Shown here: piece after piece, positions 1 through 8,543 of the stretch
Layout of the letters: each line of letters starts with the position of its first letter
Numbering within the stretch: position 1 is the stretch's first letter
Origin: Dissophora ornata
Lineage: Eukaryota; Mortierellomycota; Mortierellomycetes; Mortierellales; Mortierellaceae
Direction of reading: 5' to 3'
Assembly (NCBI GenBank): GCA_025201705.1
Contig: MU617310.1
Location: forward strand, 1 to 16,272
Length of the DNA: 16,272 bases
Notes under the pieces: generated by a model
Databases searched by the model: none
Told to the model about the DNA's origin: nothing
Seen by the model: the letters and a program-made list of their open reading frames with translations, nothing else
Program-made: the position numbers and the translations under genes

Positions 1-595
1 CTCAATACGCCGCACCGCTCAGTCCAGGTGATTGTCCTTTTGACGCCGCCTCCAGATCAATCCATAAAACGTATTGCTTGACATCCTTCAGAGTGGCTGT
101 AACTTCGTTATCGCCAAAGACTTTTTCAGCGTTCTTGTATTTCTGCTTCTTGAAGTCTTTAAGGATTGCTCGTGGAACAACAAAGATCAGCTGCACATCT
201 TCAGAAGCTTTAATCCACTTCGTCTTGACAAGGTCAAAAAGAAGCGTTTTAAATGGCTCGCTTTTGATAGGATGTCGCTTTGACACAGTGAAGTGGAGCA
301 GACGCTTGGGGGTTATGGGACTCTTGGGTACATATAATATATTTCGAGCTACGCCTTTCAAGAATTGGACTGTTGGCTCGAGTGGGATGCGGAGAGTTGT
401 TTTGGATCCATCTTGAGGGTCCGTGACTTGAAATGTAGAACCACCTCCGCGCCGAAAAAGGTGTAGTACATATAATTCAAACATCGTTCCTTTGGCATTC
501 ATTCCCAGCTGTATCCCTGACGAGGTCCGTTAATATTCGTTTCCAAGTTGCGTCGTCGACAACTTTCCTTACCTCCTCCGCAACATGTCCCGAAG

Positions 596-629
596 CCCAT
601 TCCAAATCGAACCCCATTCCAAATCGAAC
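596..629. repeat. 17-bp perfect tandem duplication in CRN-A coding sequence
   Basis: Two identical adjacent 17-bp units, 596-612 and 613-629, of CCCATTCCAAATCGAAC on the plus strand. Because 17 is not a multiple of three, the NTPase frame runs into a stop about 8 codons after the second unit (stop at 569-571). The frame entered when only one unit is read stays open for a further 30-odd codons toward the C-terminal block. This pattern indicates a recent slippage or duplication event (inference). Confidence 0.9.
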
Positions 630-1889
630 CCACTATGCTTGTCTTTCGGCCATCGGTGGAGCAGACAGCCGCTATATTCCAAAGAATTACTCGAAATGTA
701 TTGCATTAACTTCAGTGGATTCTGTAGGTTGTCCAGTGTTCGTTTGACTGGCTCATATGCTCTCTCTTTGGCAAGGCGATAGGCAGATCGATCGTGGAGC
801 AGCACAATATTCGGCCTTTCGAGGACGTATTCGGGCACACCACCTATCATCCCATAGAGCTCTTTTAAAAAGCTCTTTGAGATCCTTTCAAAGTCTTTGA
901 CTGCTCTTCGACAGATTTCCAATTCCTCTAGCGTCCATGGAGCCATGTAATAGTACCACGATAATCGTTTGTCGATTTCCTTATACGACCTACAGGTCTC
1001 GGAAAATAAAGTCTTTGCCGGTACCGCTATAATAGTCTTGGCATTCGGGAGTGACGGGTTCGGAGAACTGTCGACCAGGTACCAAGTCTCGGGTAAGTCC
1101 AGAAAAGAATCAAAGTCCTTCTGATCCCCACGTCGCACAGTGGATAGTCCTCCAAACGCATAACATTTAGTGCCTTCTTTCTGCTCGAAGATGATAATCG
1201 GCGGACTGTCCTCCTTGCTTGTAGCGAGAATTCGGATGATGAAGTACACAAGAAAGGCTGATTTCCCAATGCCTGGAGTTCCAGTGAGAGCAACGTGGTT
1301 CCTGACATTTTTGTGTCGGTTGTCTTTTGTTCTATTAAATGTCTTGCCGATCTCATCGTAAAAATCTTTGTACGCTTGCCGAACATATAGGTCGCTCGAG
1401 TTGGTCACAGGAAGTGAAGTCTTAGTAGCGCTGGATATCAAGACTCCTTTTTGAAAAGACGAATTTCGGAGGGCATTGGCAGTTTTCGACAGTGCCATCC
1501 GCCTGTCATTTCCAGCAACCTCTGTGCCAATGTGCCCAAGCACCTTGACCCTCTCTTGACTGTTGAGGACAGAGAGGTTAAGACCCTTTATTATACCATG
1601 TTCAAGTTTTCCATCCCTAATTGCCCTCAACACCGGGTTTGATTCTGTCCTGGCCTTTTTAGAGGCATCTTCTATTAAAGACACATAGGGGAAGTCAATG
1701 AGCAATCCAGCTTACATGTCTTGAATATGATTACGTAGCAATCGACACTCACCAATGTCGCCCTCATCTCGGTCTCTTTTTGGAACTAGATGTTTGTAGA
1801 TGGAGATAGTTAGAGATGTGCGTGCAAGAGACAGGGCGGTATGGGGTAGTGTGGGGTAATGTGGGGCGGTGAGGGCGTGTTGCAAAACG

Positions 1890-1970
1890 AACAAGGTGGC
1901 AAGCTGAAGGCACCAACGAGCGCGCGTGTTCAAAATGCCTATAGTGAGAAGCGGCTGTCCTTACCAGGAG
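1890..1970 (-). promoter_or_regulatory. Conserved splice-donor/intron block shared by the two CRN genes (copy A)
   Basis: The 41 nt at 1930-1970 match 5775-5815 with one mismatch. Weaker similarity continues to about 1890 (versus about 5748), including a shared ACAAGGTG. Only the first 6 nt (CTCCTG, minus strand) are exonic; the rest is intron 1 downstream of the GTAAGG donor. A noncoding stretch kept this well between diverged paralogues could be a splicing signal, a gene-conversion tract or a recombination breakpoint for CRN header swapping. The similarity is seen; the role is inference. Confidence 0.6.
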
Positions 1971-2289
1971 CTGGTCGCTGCACAAGGATATATGTTTCTT
2001 CATCAGGACTTTCAGAAAAGAGTTGGGAAAGTCGTCTTCTTGGATTGCTTAGCTTTGTCTTGCCGTCAAGAGCACCAATCGTGATGGCAGAGCCACATCT
2101 GTTGTCGGGGATCACTGCAAGCCAGAGGGTGAGCTCGTTTGCATCCACATTGCTAAGCGCGACAGTCCTTTTGGCCTTGATGAGGTCCTTGAGTACACCG
2201 ACGGTCTTGTCAGAGGATGTCTCAGCCGGAAATGCGTTCGATGTGAGTTCGCCATTAATGAGGCAGAACAGGGTGAGTGTGTTTGCCAT

Positions 2290-3695
2290 GGGTGGATGAA
2301 TGGAGCGCGGCGAAAGAGTGTTTGTCGAACAAATACAAAAAAGCTACGGAAAGCCTAATTTCGGTACGAGGCTGTGGTGGCGTTCGGTGAGAGAAGGAAA
2401 TTTGGGCCAATCGAATTTGAGCTGTTTTCACCACTGTTGCCACCGCTTCCGCTGGGTGCTATTTCTGCCAAGAAATCCTCTGAGCAAGGATAAGATGAAA
2501 CCCATGATTGCGATACCGAGAACTTCAGCCTCCCAATGGATGAAATTCGACTTTATCAACTAGCAGACCTATAAAGACGACGTCGCAACTTTGACGCAAG
2601 GATGAAAAATCGAAGTTCTATGGAGCTCGCCAATCATTCGAGTCATTGCTCCCCACACCAACTTCCGACGCGGATGGTGCTTCGGGGGATAATGAAAGGA
2701 ACGTCTTTCCACACACGCGCGCAAACCAGAGGCAAATATATTGACTTTGCCTTTGGACGACTTTGTCCTTCACTGCCGGCTCGATATAGGGTTCATCGGA
2801 GATTGAAAAGAGGACGAGGATGGCTTTACACGGGAATCACATAGGGGTCGTCAAAATGTCACGTCCAAAAAAAAAAAAAAAAACACAGGGTGGATGGACA
2901 AGGAAGATGCGGCAAAAGAGTTGTATCTTGTCTTTCTTTCACGCACACTCACAATCCGATACACATTTTCCAATATATGGCCACTACGACAGAACAACCC
3001 CCAAATAGCTACAGCACTGAATTTTTTTTGAGTGCTGCTATGACCCTCCAGCATTGCTTGGATTGCTAGAAAGGAAGAGAAAAGGAACAAAACAAGAGAA
3101 GACAACAAGGACAAGGACAAGTTGTTTTCGTTAAAATATATTGAGTTGTGATTTAGAACTAACCGAGGAACCAAAACTAGGGGAGAAGACGCCCTGTTAT
3201 ATAGAGAAATAAAAAAGTGTCGAGTGTGTCGACGATTGTGGCCTCATTTAATCCCGTGAAAAATCGCCGACACCGACGATAGCGACGTTTGAGCATTCTC
3301 AGGTGTCGCAGCAGACCTTGCCATGGCTAAAGTCGGGACTTGGTCACTTCGCGATCCGGGGAGTCCTAGGGGACGTGTTCTAAACTGGAAATAGATCTCT
3401 GACTGCACTGATGAGATGGCGGGGTTGTTTCTTTGATGTGAAGTAACAGATATGCATTTCCAACAGAATGTCGAAACCTGCAATTCATTAATGCACTTAA
3501 GTCAAGCACTGTAGCCATTGCCGTCACAGATACCGGAGTCCATTAGTTCATTACAACGGTGGTGAAGAAGTAATACGAAAGAGAAGATGAAATAGCAGTG
3601 TGGTTGATAGATTTTTGGAGTAATAATATCGTTTTGAGCTATCAACCAGTAAACGAACAATGGAGTAGCTATTACTGGCAGTATTGCATCTCAAA
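2290..3695. other. Intergenic region upstream of CRN-A
   Basis: About 1.4 kb between the CRN-A start and the CRN-B 3' end. ORFs of up to about 110 codons occur on both strands, but none has recognisable motifs or supporting splice structure. A long A run lies near 2868-2882. The CRN-A promoter must lie here, but I see no clear core element. Confidence 0.5.
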
Positions 3696-4490
3696 CTAAA
3701 TATTCTTGAAGAGCTTCTCGTTGATTTCCCCAAACGAGATGTGTGCCACATCCGGAAATCTCTTGACAAGTTTTTTATGTGTAGGAGTTCCAGGTGTACC
3801 CTGCACATAAACTATATGGAACCCAGATACGCGCTCGCCACCTTTGGTGACCACAAATCTTTTGCTACGTTGGTCGATTTGGGTAGAGTGGCCTGGACCG
3901 AACATATGATTCAAGTAGGTCTCGTGGTTGTGTGCTGCGAAATTGGACAAGGAAACTTGAATGGACATTGGTCCAAGCATGTAGCCGAATCGAGGATAGC
4001 CTCCGTAGCCACGACACAGGGTCTTCCTATGATCGGGTCCGAGAGAAACGTTACCGGGTTTGAGAGTGTCCCAGTCATTGAAGTCCAGGGAGACCATCTG
4101 TTTGTTTTCGTTGTTGAGATCTGTCGCCGCGAGTAATATGGACTTGGTGTTGCGTAAGAGTTGATGAAAGAGTGCTCGCTCGAATCGCTCTCCAGTAAGA
4201 TCGGCGACGTCGAGACATTTGCGAATGTCCTCGGGCAATGGCATCAACTTGAATAGCTCTAAAAGAGCTTTCTGAGCGGGAGGTCACAGAATATAAAAGG
4301 TAGTTCCATATTCGCCAGGATCCTTGCGTCGACACCATTCCCAAGTTCAAGAAGTCCCACTGAAAGTCGGTTTTCCTTGTACCGCCAAGGAAGCTTTTGA
4401 GAAGGGCCTTGGAAAATTTTGTTCTAAAATACTTATGATCGAGACCGCGATAGTACTCTTCGGCAACTCGTTGAATTGTTTCATTCTATG
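3696..4490 (-). pseudogene. CRN-B 3' remnant
   Basis: Coding-like sequence resumes near 4490 (frame with AEEYYRGLDHKYFR), changes frame around 4330-4350 with a TGA at 4284-4286, then runs open from about 4247 to the stop at 3696 (LMPLPEDIRKCLDVADLTG through FHIVYVQGTPGTP to EKLFKNI). I assign it to the CRN-type tail from general resemblance and colinearity with the upstream pieces. It carries no catalytic motif I can name. Confidence 0.6.
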
Positions 4491-4538
4491 AGATTAGCCT
4501 GAGTGATATCAATAGTGATTAGTCGTTGAGGAAGTCTA

Positions 4539-4857
4539 TTATACATGTATCAAAAGAAAAATGCTAATTACAATAAGAGAAGGCGTGGCGATTAATCTAA
4601 CTAAGGCATTGCTGTAGAAAATATTTCTTGTGTAATAGCCGTGTGGAGGGGAGAATGAAAGCGCGGCATCGTCGTCTGTTGGTGTTAAAAGGGACGGGGT
4701 CTCCAGGATGAGCATTTTAAGCCGATTTGGGTTAGAGCATCTCGAAACTGCCACGTACAATTGTCCGTGTGTGAAGACTGAATTGGGCAAGTAGATCCCC
4801 ACAGTCTCCAGAGTCTGTCCTTGAGCCTTGTTGATAGTGAGGGCAAAAGCTGGATAG
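4539..4857 (-). mobile_element. Helitron/Pif1-type helicase C-terminal fragment nested in CRN-B
   Basis: The open frame contains PAFALTINKAQGQTLE, VGIYLPNSVFTHG and QLYVAVSR, matching late SF1 helicase motifs of Pif1-like helicases, here in the form typical of Helitron RepHel proteins. It ends with NIFYSNALVRL, like the family tail, and a stop at 4539. Everything upstream in the helicase (Walker A, Rep domain) is missing: at about 4857 the reading passes straight into CRN-B sequence in another frame. It is therefore a truncated relic of a Helitron or a captured fragment. I could not identify Helitron 3' hairpin and CTRR ends with confidence. Confidence 0.75.
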
Positions 4858-5072
4858 ATAGATTTAAATCCCGGCGAATGGCAATGATGACGTTGGAGAT
4901 TGTAAAGTGTCCCTGGTAATTGAGAGTTTTGTAGTGGAATTCTGGAAATCCCTCTTGGTATTTGTCTTGGAAGAAGTGAGAGTAAGCCAGACGCAAGCCA
5001 AGAATGTTTTCGGCTCCAAGACTGGCTTCGATCGGATCCAAACTAACGCCGTTACTGAAGTCAAGCAGCATG

Positions 5073-5265
5073 TACAGTCAACTCCCGTTATAATGACATG
5101 TTTTGTACAGAGATTTGAAGGTATCATTATAAGCGATTGTATGGGAATGTCGTTAGAACGAGAAGAAATGCATAGTATAAAAATATAATGAGAATTCAAG
5201 TGATGTCACAACCTGGAAAATGTCAGTCAGTACAGCGGGTGGCATTATATCGGGAGTTGACTGTA
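5073..5265. mobile_element. MITE with pogo/Tc1-mariner-like termini and TA target duplication
   Basis: A 189-bp element (5075-5263) starts CAGTCAACTCCCG and ends with its exact inverse CGGGAGTTGACTG. The inverted repeats extend to about 23 bp with two mismatches. TA dinucleotides at 5073-5074 and 5264-5265 fit a TA target-site duplication. No transposase ORF is present, so it is non-autonomous. CAGT...ACTG ends with TA duplications are known for the pogo/Fot1 and wider Tc1-mariner group. It interrupts a CRN-B exon just after a run of Tyr codons; with its 2-bp duplication it adds 191 bp, and read-through meets a stop at once. Confidence 0.88.
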
Positions 5266-5410
5266 GTAGTAATAAGGCAAGTAGTCGAATCCTTTTTCTT
5301 TGGTGGCTGTTGGAAGCCTACTCTGTAAGGCATTGTACAGCTCTCTTCCGTATCGTGTTTTCCCTAATGAATTCAATTCTGAGTGATTAAAACATTTTTA
5401 CCATATTTGA

Positions 5411-5437
5411 ATGGTGGGAATGGTGGGAATGGTGGCA
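5411..5437. repeat. Three 9-bp tandem repeats in a CRN-B intron
   Basis: ATGGTGGGA, ATGGTGGGA, ATGGTGGCA on the plus strand, inside the 94-nt intron that splits the Walker A motif of CRN-B. Confidence 0.8.
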
Positions 5438-5747
5438 AGAAATTAAAATATCCTTACCAATGCCCACTGTTCCGCTACACACAAGGAATGAACTCTCGGT
5501 CTTTGCAACTTGTCGGCCTTTTTCCCAAGCCAAAAACGTTCGCACGTTTTCCACAACTCTGTTGATTGCTACCTCCATTGGACGTTCCTGCAATGGCATG
5601 ATATCGGATAGCAATGGGCCAGCTGTTGGCCCAATGTCGCGAGAATGAAAGACGTTTCAAATATCGTTGATCACATCTATAATTCCTTTGACTGAATCGT
5701 AGGACGAAGAAGGTTAGCTCCATATAGTCCCTTAGTAAAAAAAAAAC

Positions 5748-5821
5748 AAGGTGACGAGCTGATGGCATCAATGATCAAAATGCCTATAATGAGAAGCGGC
5801 TGTCCTTACCAGGAGCGTGAT
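5748..5821 (-). other. Putative 12-nt CRN-B microexon plus conserved intron block (copy B)
   Basis: Minus strand: acceptor GCATAG, then 12 nt (5821-5810) ending CTCCTG, then donor GTAAGG. Phase 1 on both sides would insert four residues (DHAP). The block from CTCCTG through 5775 equals the end of CRN-A exon 1 plus the start of its intron 1, so CRN-A may have lost the intron that sets this microexon apart. Splice signals and homology are seen; actual splicing is inferred. Confidence 0.5.
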
Positions 5822-5911
5822 CTATGCGACAATAGACACAATGACAAATGGCGTTAAAATAAAATAGAAAGCATTTATCAACGGCCAGTTCATCAAGAAC
5901 TAATGACAAAC

Positions 5912-6246
5912 CTTGCTGTGGTCGCTGGACGACAATGTGGATAGTTCTCTTGGGTGGTGTTGTCTCAAAGACATTCGAGATGTCGTCTGTTGGAACAAGT
6001 TCCTCTTTAGCATCGTCGTTCTAGGGGTCGAGAGTGATGATTTCGCGCCTGTGGGCAGCAACTACAGCAACGGAGACGCGCTAGAGGGTGAGCTTGTCTA
6101 CAACGACATCGCTGAACTCATTGGTCTTCTCGGTCTTGATAAGTTAGGTCGCCGACCGTGTCCGCAAAAGACGTTTTGACGGAAAAGGCTCTGGACGAGG
6201 GTAGTCCATCAACGAGACAGAACAGGGCGAAATGGTTGTCGGTCAT
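5912..6246 (-). pseudogene. Degenerate CRN N-terminal header of CRN-B
   Basis: Starts MTDNHFALFCLVDG, closely matching the fungal CRN header consensus, and ends DDISNVF...TIHIVVQRP before the donor GTTTGT at 5911. A one-base-type frameshift near 6138-6150 and stops at 6081-6083 and 6021-6023 fall inside the ubiquitin-like domain. The first stop replaces the residue after KLTL, usually Trp in this family. The header starts with an ATG in register and its splice phase (1) matches that of CRN-A. Confidence 0.8.
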
Positions 6247-7826
6247 GGTATTGCGAAGCATCAAAAGTAATGTGAATGGGGTGAGGGATGAAAGCAGAAA
6301 AAAGTCGGGAAGTGCACAGCATGCAGATCAGCGATTTTTTAATTGGCTGTAAAAATGAAGCAGTAGCGATACTTTGCATTACAACACCCTTCTAGAAGTG
6401 CTTGCCTTCAACTATTCTATCCTTTCTCTCTCTTTCATTCCTTCACCCATGTCAAGCGATAACCTTCAGTACCACTCAGACCTTTCCCATCAAGAAATGA
6501 ACTTGGTATGACTCCATGTTGACGCGTCGTCGAATGATGACCTGGGGACCTGGCTGGCAGCGATGCCTTCGAGCCTGTGCTATTGAAGTCGCCGCGCTAA
6601 CATCTGTTAGGATCTTTTGGACATACCCCTTGCCACGCAAGCGCCAGCAGGCTTGAAAGTCGCGTCGAAAGCCTTCTCTTCGGATTAAGCGACAATCTTC
6701 CCGCTGGATGCGACCCTGCGCTTGTTGAATACTATTCCTCAAGCGTGTCTGTGGACGCTGACGACGAGCAGCTGATGATGTGCAAGAGCTTTCACTAGTC
6801 GATTATGGAGAGGAGTCGTCTCTCGGTAGGTTTACATGATTCCGTCATGGACCGACAGGCAGATTGGAAAGGGTAATAGACAAGGAGCGATTTTTCATGC
6901 CGGTTGGCCACTCTATCACATACCACCCTACACCCGCTTCGGTGAATATCCTACATAGCTACGAGATACAGCTATCGATCAGAATTTTTTTCGGTTGAAT
7001 TGGGTGCAATATGGATGGAGATTACCTATGGCGATAGAACTGAATCTACAAGTTTTTGAGGCCCCCCGCGACTTTCATAAGAGAACCATTGTTTTTAGTG
7101 TAAGAAAAGGCAACGATTTTGGATGCATTTTATTCTCCATTGCATACTCTTACTTTCTAGAAAGTTTGGTGCGTTTTGGAGGTTGTTCGGTAATGTTGTC
7201 GCGTCTTGCAGGGATTCTGCACAATGTCCTATTCAATCTTTGATCATGTTCGTCTCTAGACGCGCAAGTTTTCATTCCACATATGCTAACCTATATCACA
7301 CCGACCCTTAAAGTTACAACCGGTTTGGAGTAGATTTGAGCGGCTTCACTATAGAAGGTGCTGTCTTGCCAGCGAACTTGTGTGGGACGACGCGTTTGAC
7401 TATACTGCAGGAAGGTGTGACCCCTAGAGTATTATGTGAAGTGCAAGGTCTATTTGCGGCCAATAAAAATATTTTTTGGAGGCACTCTCCATCCCGAAAG
7501 CACATCGACCAAGATGTGAACTGGAATAGAGTGCTTTCCAGACCCTGCTGCTGCTCACCCCATTTCGCACTGGAAACTAACATAGGCACCACTTTGCAGA
7601 TATCATCGACAACATTGGATGACAAAGATGCAAAGACTTTTTGATTTCTAGACTTTCTGAAGGGACCAAAAAAAAAACATCGTTTACTATTTCACTGACG
7701 TCTTTGCGTTTCGTTTTCTGTATTGTTTTTCCCCAAGAGAATGACCAAGGTAAAATGGAAAGCCAAAGTTCGAACAAGAGAATGAAAAAGAGTCCAAGTT
7801 GTCCTCAAGAATTCGGCTCAGTAAAT
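6247..7826. other. Region without a recognisable gene
   Basis: Between the CRN-B start and the RPS21 stop. A minus-strand open stretch (about 6800-6476) encodes an Arg-rich peptide with QPGPQVIIRRRVNME. The segment 7314-7644 is open for about 100 codons on both strands at once, so at most one strand could be coding. Neither stretch has a motif I know, a convincing start or splice support. They may be decayed fragments or noise. Confidence 0.4.
6476..6742 (-). CDS. Hypothetical Arg-rich ORF, doubtful
   Basis: An open frame of at least 88 codons, extendable upstream without a stop to about 6800. The product is very basic (many RR pairs) with a short hydrophobic C-terminus. There is no recognised domain and no clear ATG context. 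It could be an exon of an unrecognised or broken gene, or chance. Confidence 0.18.
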   Translation of the reverse strand: MRNSIQQAQGRIQREDCRLIRREGFRRDFQACWRLRGKGYVQKILTDVSAATSIAQARRHRCQPGPQVIIRRRVNMESYQVHFLMGKV

Positions 7827-8543
7827 CTACTTCTGGTAGCTCCAGACCATGGACAAGAGACCATCCTTGGTGGCAAGGCGGTTGATCGAGTCGTCGGCCT
7901 CGGACTGGGCACGGACGTAGCCAGAGAGGGCATAGGTGGTGAAGGAGCCGGTGTAACGACCGTTCTCGTCAACATCGCCGATGTTGACCTGGACGGAAGA
8001 GTGGTCCTTGGCGCCAATGAGGCGGTTAGTGGCGGAGCTATATGCGCAAGGAAGTCAAGATAGAACAGAACACGTGAGTGCCTGGGGGTTCTTGCTGTTA
8101 CACAATTCCTGGTTTCCTTTGCTCAGTCGGCGTCGAGGTGTGGTGGAAGCGCTGGGTCCCTGGTCGTTGGTCCTGCAAGTCGGATAAGATCTCCTGAGCA
8201 AAGAGCACCTCGAATAGGAAAAAAAAGGTAGGACACTCTCCATGTATTCGGGGGAAGCACCGAATGCCATCATCTCACTATTGCTGCATCAAGGTTGATT
8301 TTTGCAGAGGCGACAAAGAGCGGAGCGCCAAATATATTCTTCCGAGTTGATGAGTGTGTTCCTTGGTGATTGGATCAAAGGTTCGACATGATCCATGGGG
8401 CGAAATGTCATATTTCCTGCACCGTGATTTCCTGCGCCTTAATTTCCATGCGCCAAGTACAACATGACTGGATGGTGGCCATGTGATGATGATTACCACT
8501 TGCGGGGGACGTAGGTCTCAAGGGTGATCTGGGGGGCCTCCAT
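7827..8543 (-). CDS. RPS21: Small ribosomal subunit protein eS21 (RPS21)
   Basis: Structural protein of the cytosolic 40S ribosome, needed for small-subunit maturation. Two exons: 8543-8497 (starting [15 protein letters not shown], 15 codons plus two bases) and 8037-7827 (stop TAG at 7829-7827). The intron 8496-8038 is 459 nt, with donor GTAATC and acceptor ATATAG. The join completes a Cys codon, giving the family's PRKCSATNR stretch. Exon 2 holds [45 protein letters not shown] and the terminal VWSYQK, all eS21 hallmarks. Total 85 residues, the usual length. It is transcribed divergently from the QCR9-like gene across 329 bp. Start choice is firm: the ATG fits the family N-terminus. Confidence 0.95.

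Larger units (their letters stand above)
2..2289 (-). pseudogene. Crinkler (CRN) family P-loop NTPase gene, frameshifted (CRN-A)
   Basis: Seen: exon 1 (2289-1965) encodes a fungal CRN header, an about 108-residue ubiquitin-like fold starting MANTLTLFCL and ending VQRPAP. Exon 2 (1785-1753) is only 33 nt. Exon 3 starts at 1671. The introns (1964-1786, 1752-1672) are GT-AG, and every junction is phase 1. Exon 3 carries Walker A GTPGIGKS near residue 250, a likely Walker B in WYLVDSS, and GGVPEYVLE, features typical of the NTPase module of CRN/RHS proteins. The 3' block (502-2) has FELYVLHLFRRGG followed by a C-terminal domain that in this family is often restriction-endonuclease-like; the stop codon is at 4-2. 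Known: CRN proteins are modular effector-like proteins with variable C-terminal domains. Broken: a perfect 17-bp duplication (596-629) shifts frame near residue 467, and the frame shifts again near 505-511 unless a 64-nt intron (572-509) is real. Family call is firm; loss of function is likely, not proven. Confidence 0.85.
3696..6246 (-). pseudogene. Crinkler (CRN) family pseudogene with nested insertions (CRN-B)
   Basis: Readable order on the minus strand: header exon (6246-5912), probable 12-nt microexon (5821-5810), exon 5691-5458, exon 5363 to about 4857, then after a foreign helicase piece a 3' block from about 4490 to the stop at 3696. Introns 5911-5822, 5809-5692 and 5457-5364 are GT-AG and all phase 1. 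The last one splits the Walker A motif GTVGIGKT between I and G. This NTPase class (CSGTVGIGKTRYG) differs from that of CRN-A. Breaks: a header frameshift near 6138-6150; in-frame stops at 6081-6083, 6021-6023, 5657-5659 and 4284-4286; a MITE at 5075-5263; replacement of the region after the P-loop by a helicase fragment; and further frame changes around 4250-4350. The 3' block ends with a CRN-like tail containing GFHIVYVQGTPGTPTH. Certainly non-functional as drawn. The limits of the piece after 4490 are less sure. Confidence 0.85.

Noticed and set aside
74..416. Plus-strand ORFs over CRN-A
   Set aside because: They lie antisense to a clearly family-matching minus-strand coding block and have no motifs of their own.
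1712..2003. Minus-strand ORFs of 73-79 codons between CRN-A exons
   Set aside because: They fall within intron 1 and around exon 2; the spliced phase-1 structure explains the locus better.
4480..4545. Helitron 3' terminus near the helicase stop
   Set aside because: No convincing hairpin followed by CTRR and an A/T insertion site could be fixed by eye.
8379..8400. tRNA T-arm-like GGTTCGA
   Set aside because: No matching acceptor stem, anticodon arm or Pol III terminator around it; it lies within the RPS21 intron.
8038..8496. snoRNA inside the 459-nt RPS21 intron
   Set aside because: Ribosomal-gene introns often host snoRNAs and a C-box-like ATGATGG is present, but the only good CTGA D box is about 150 nt away and no terminal stem is visible.
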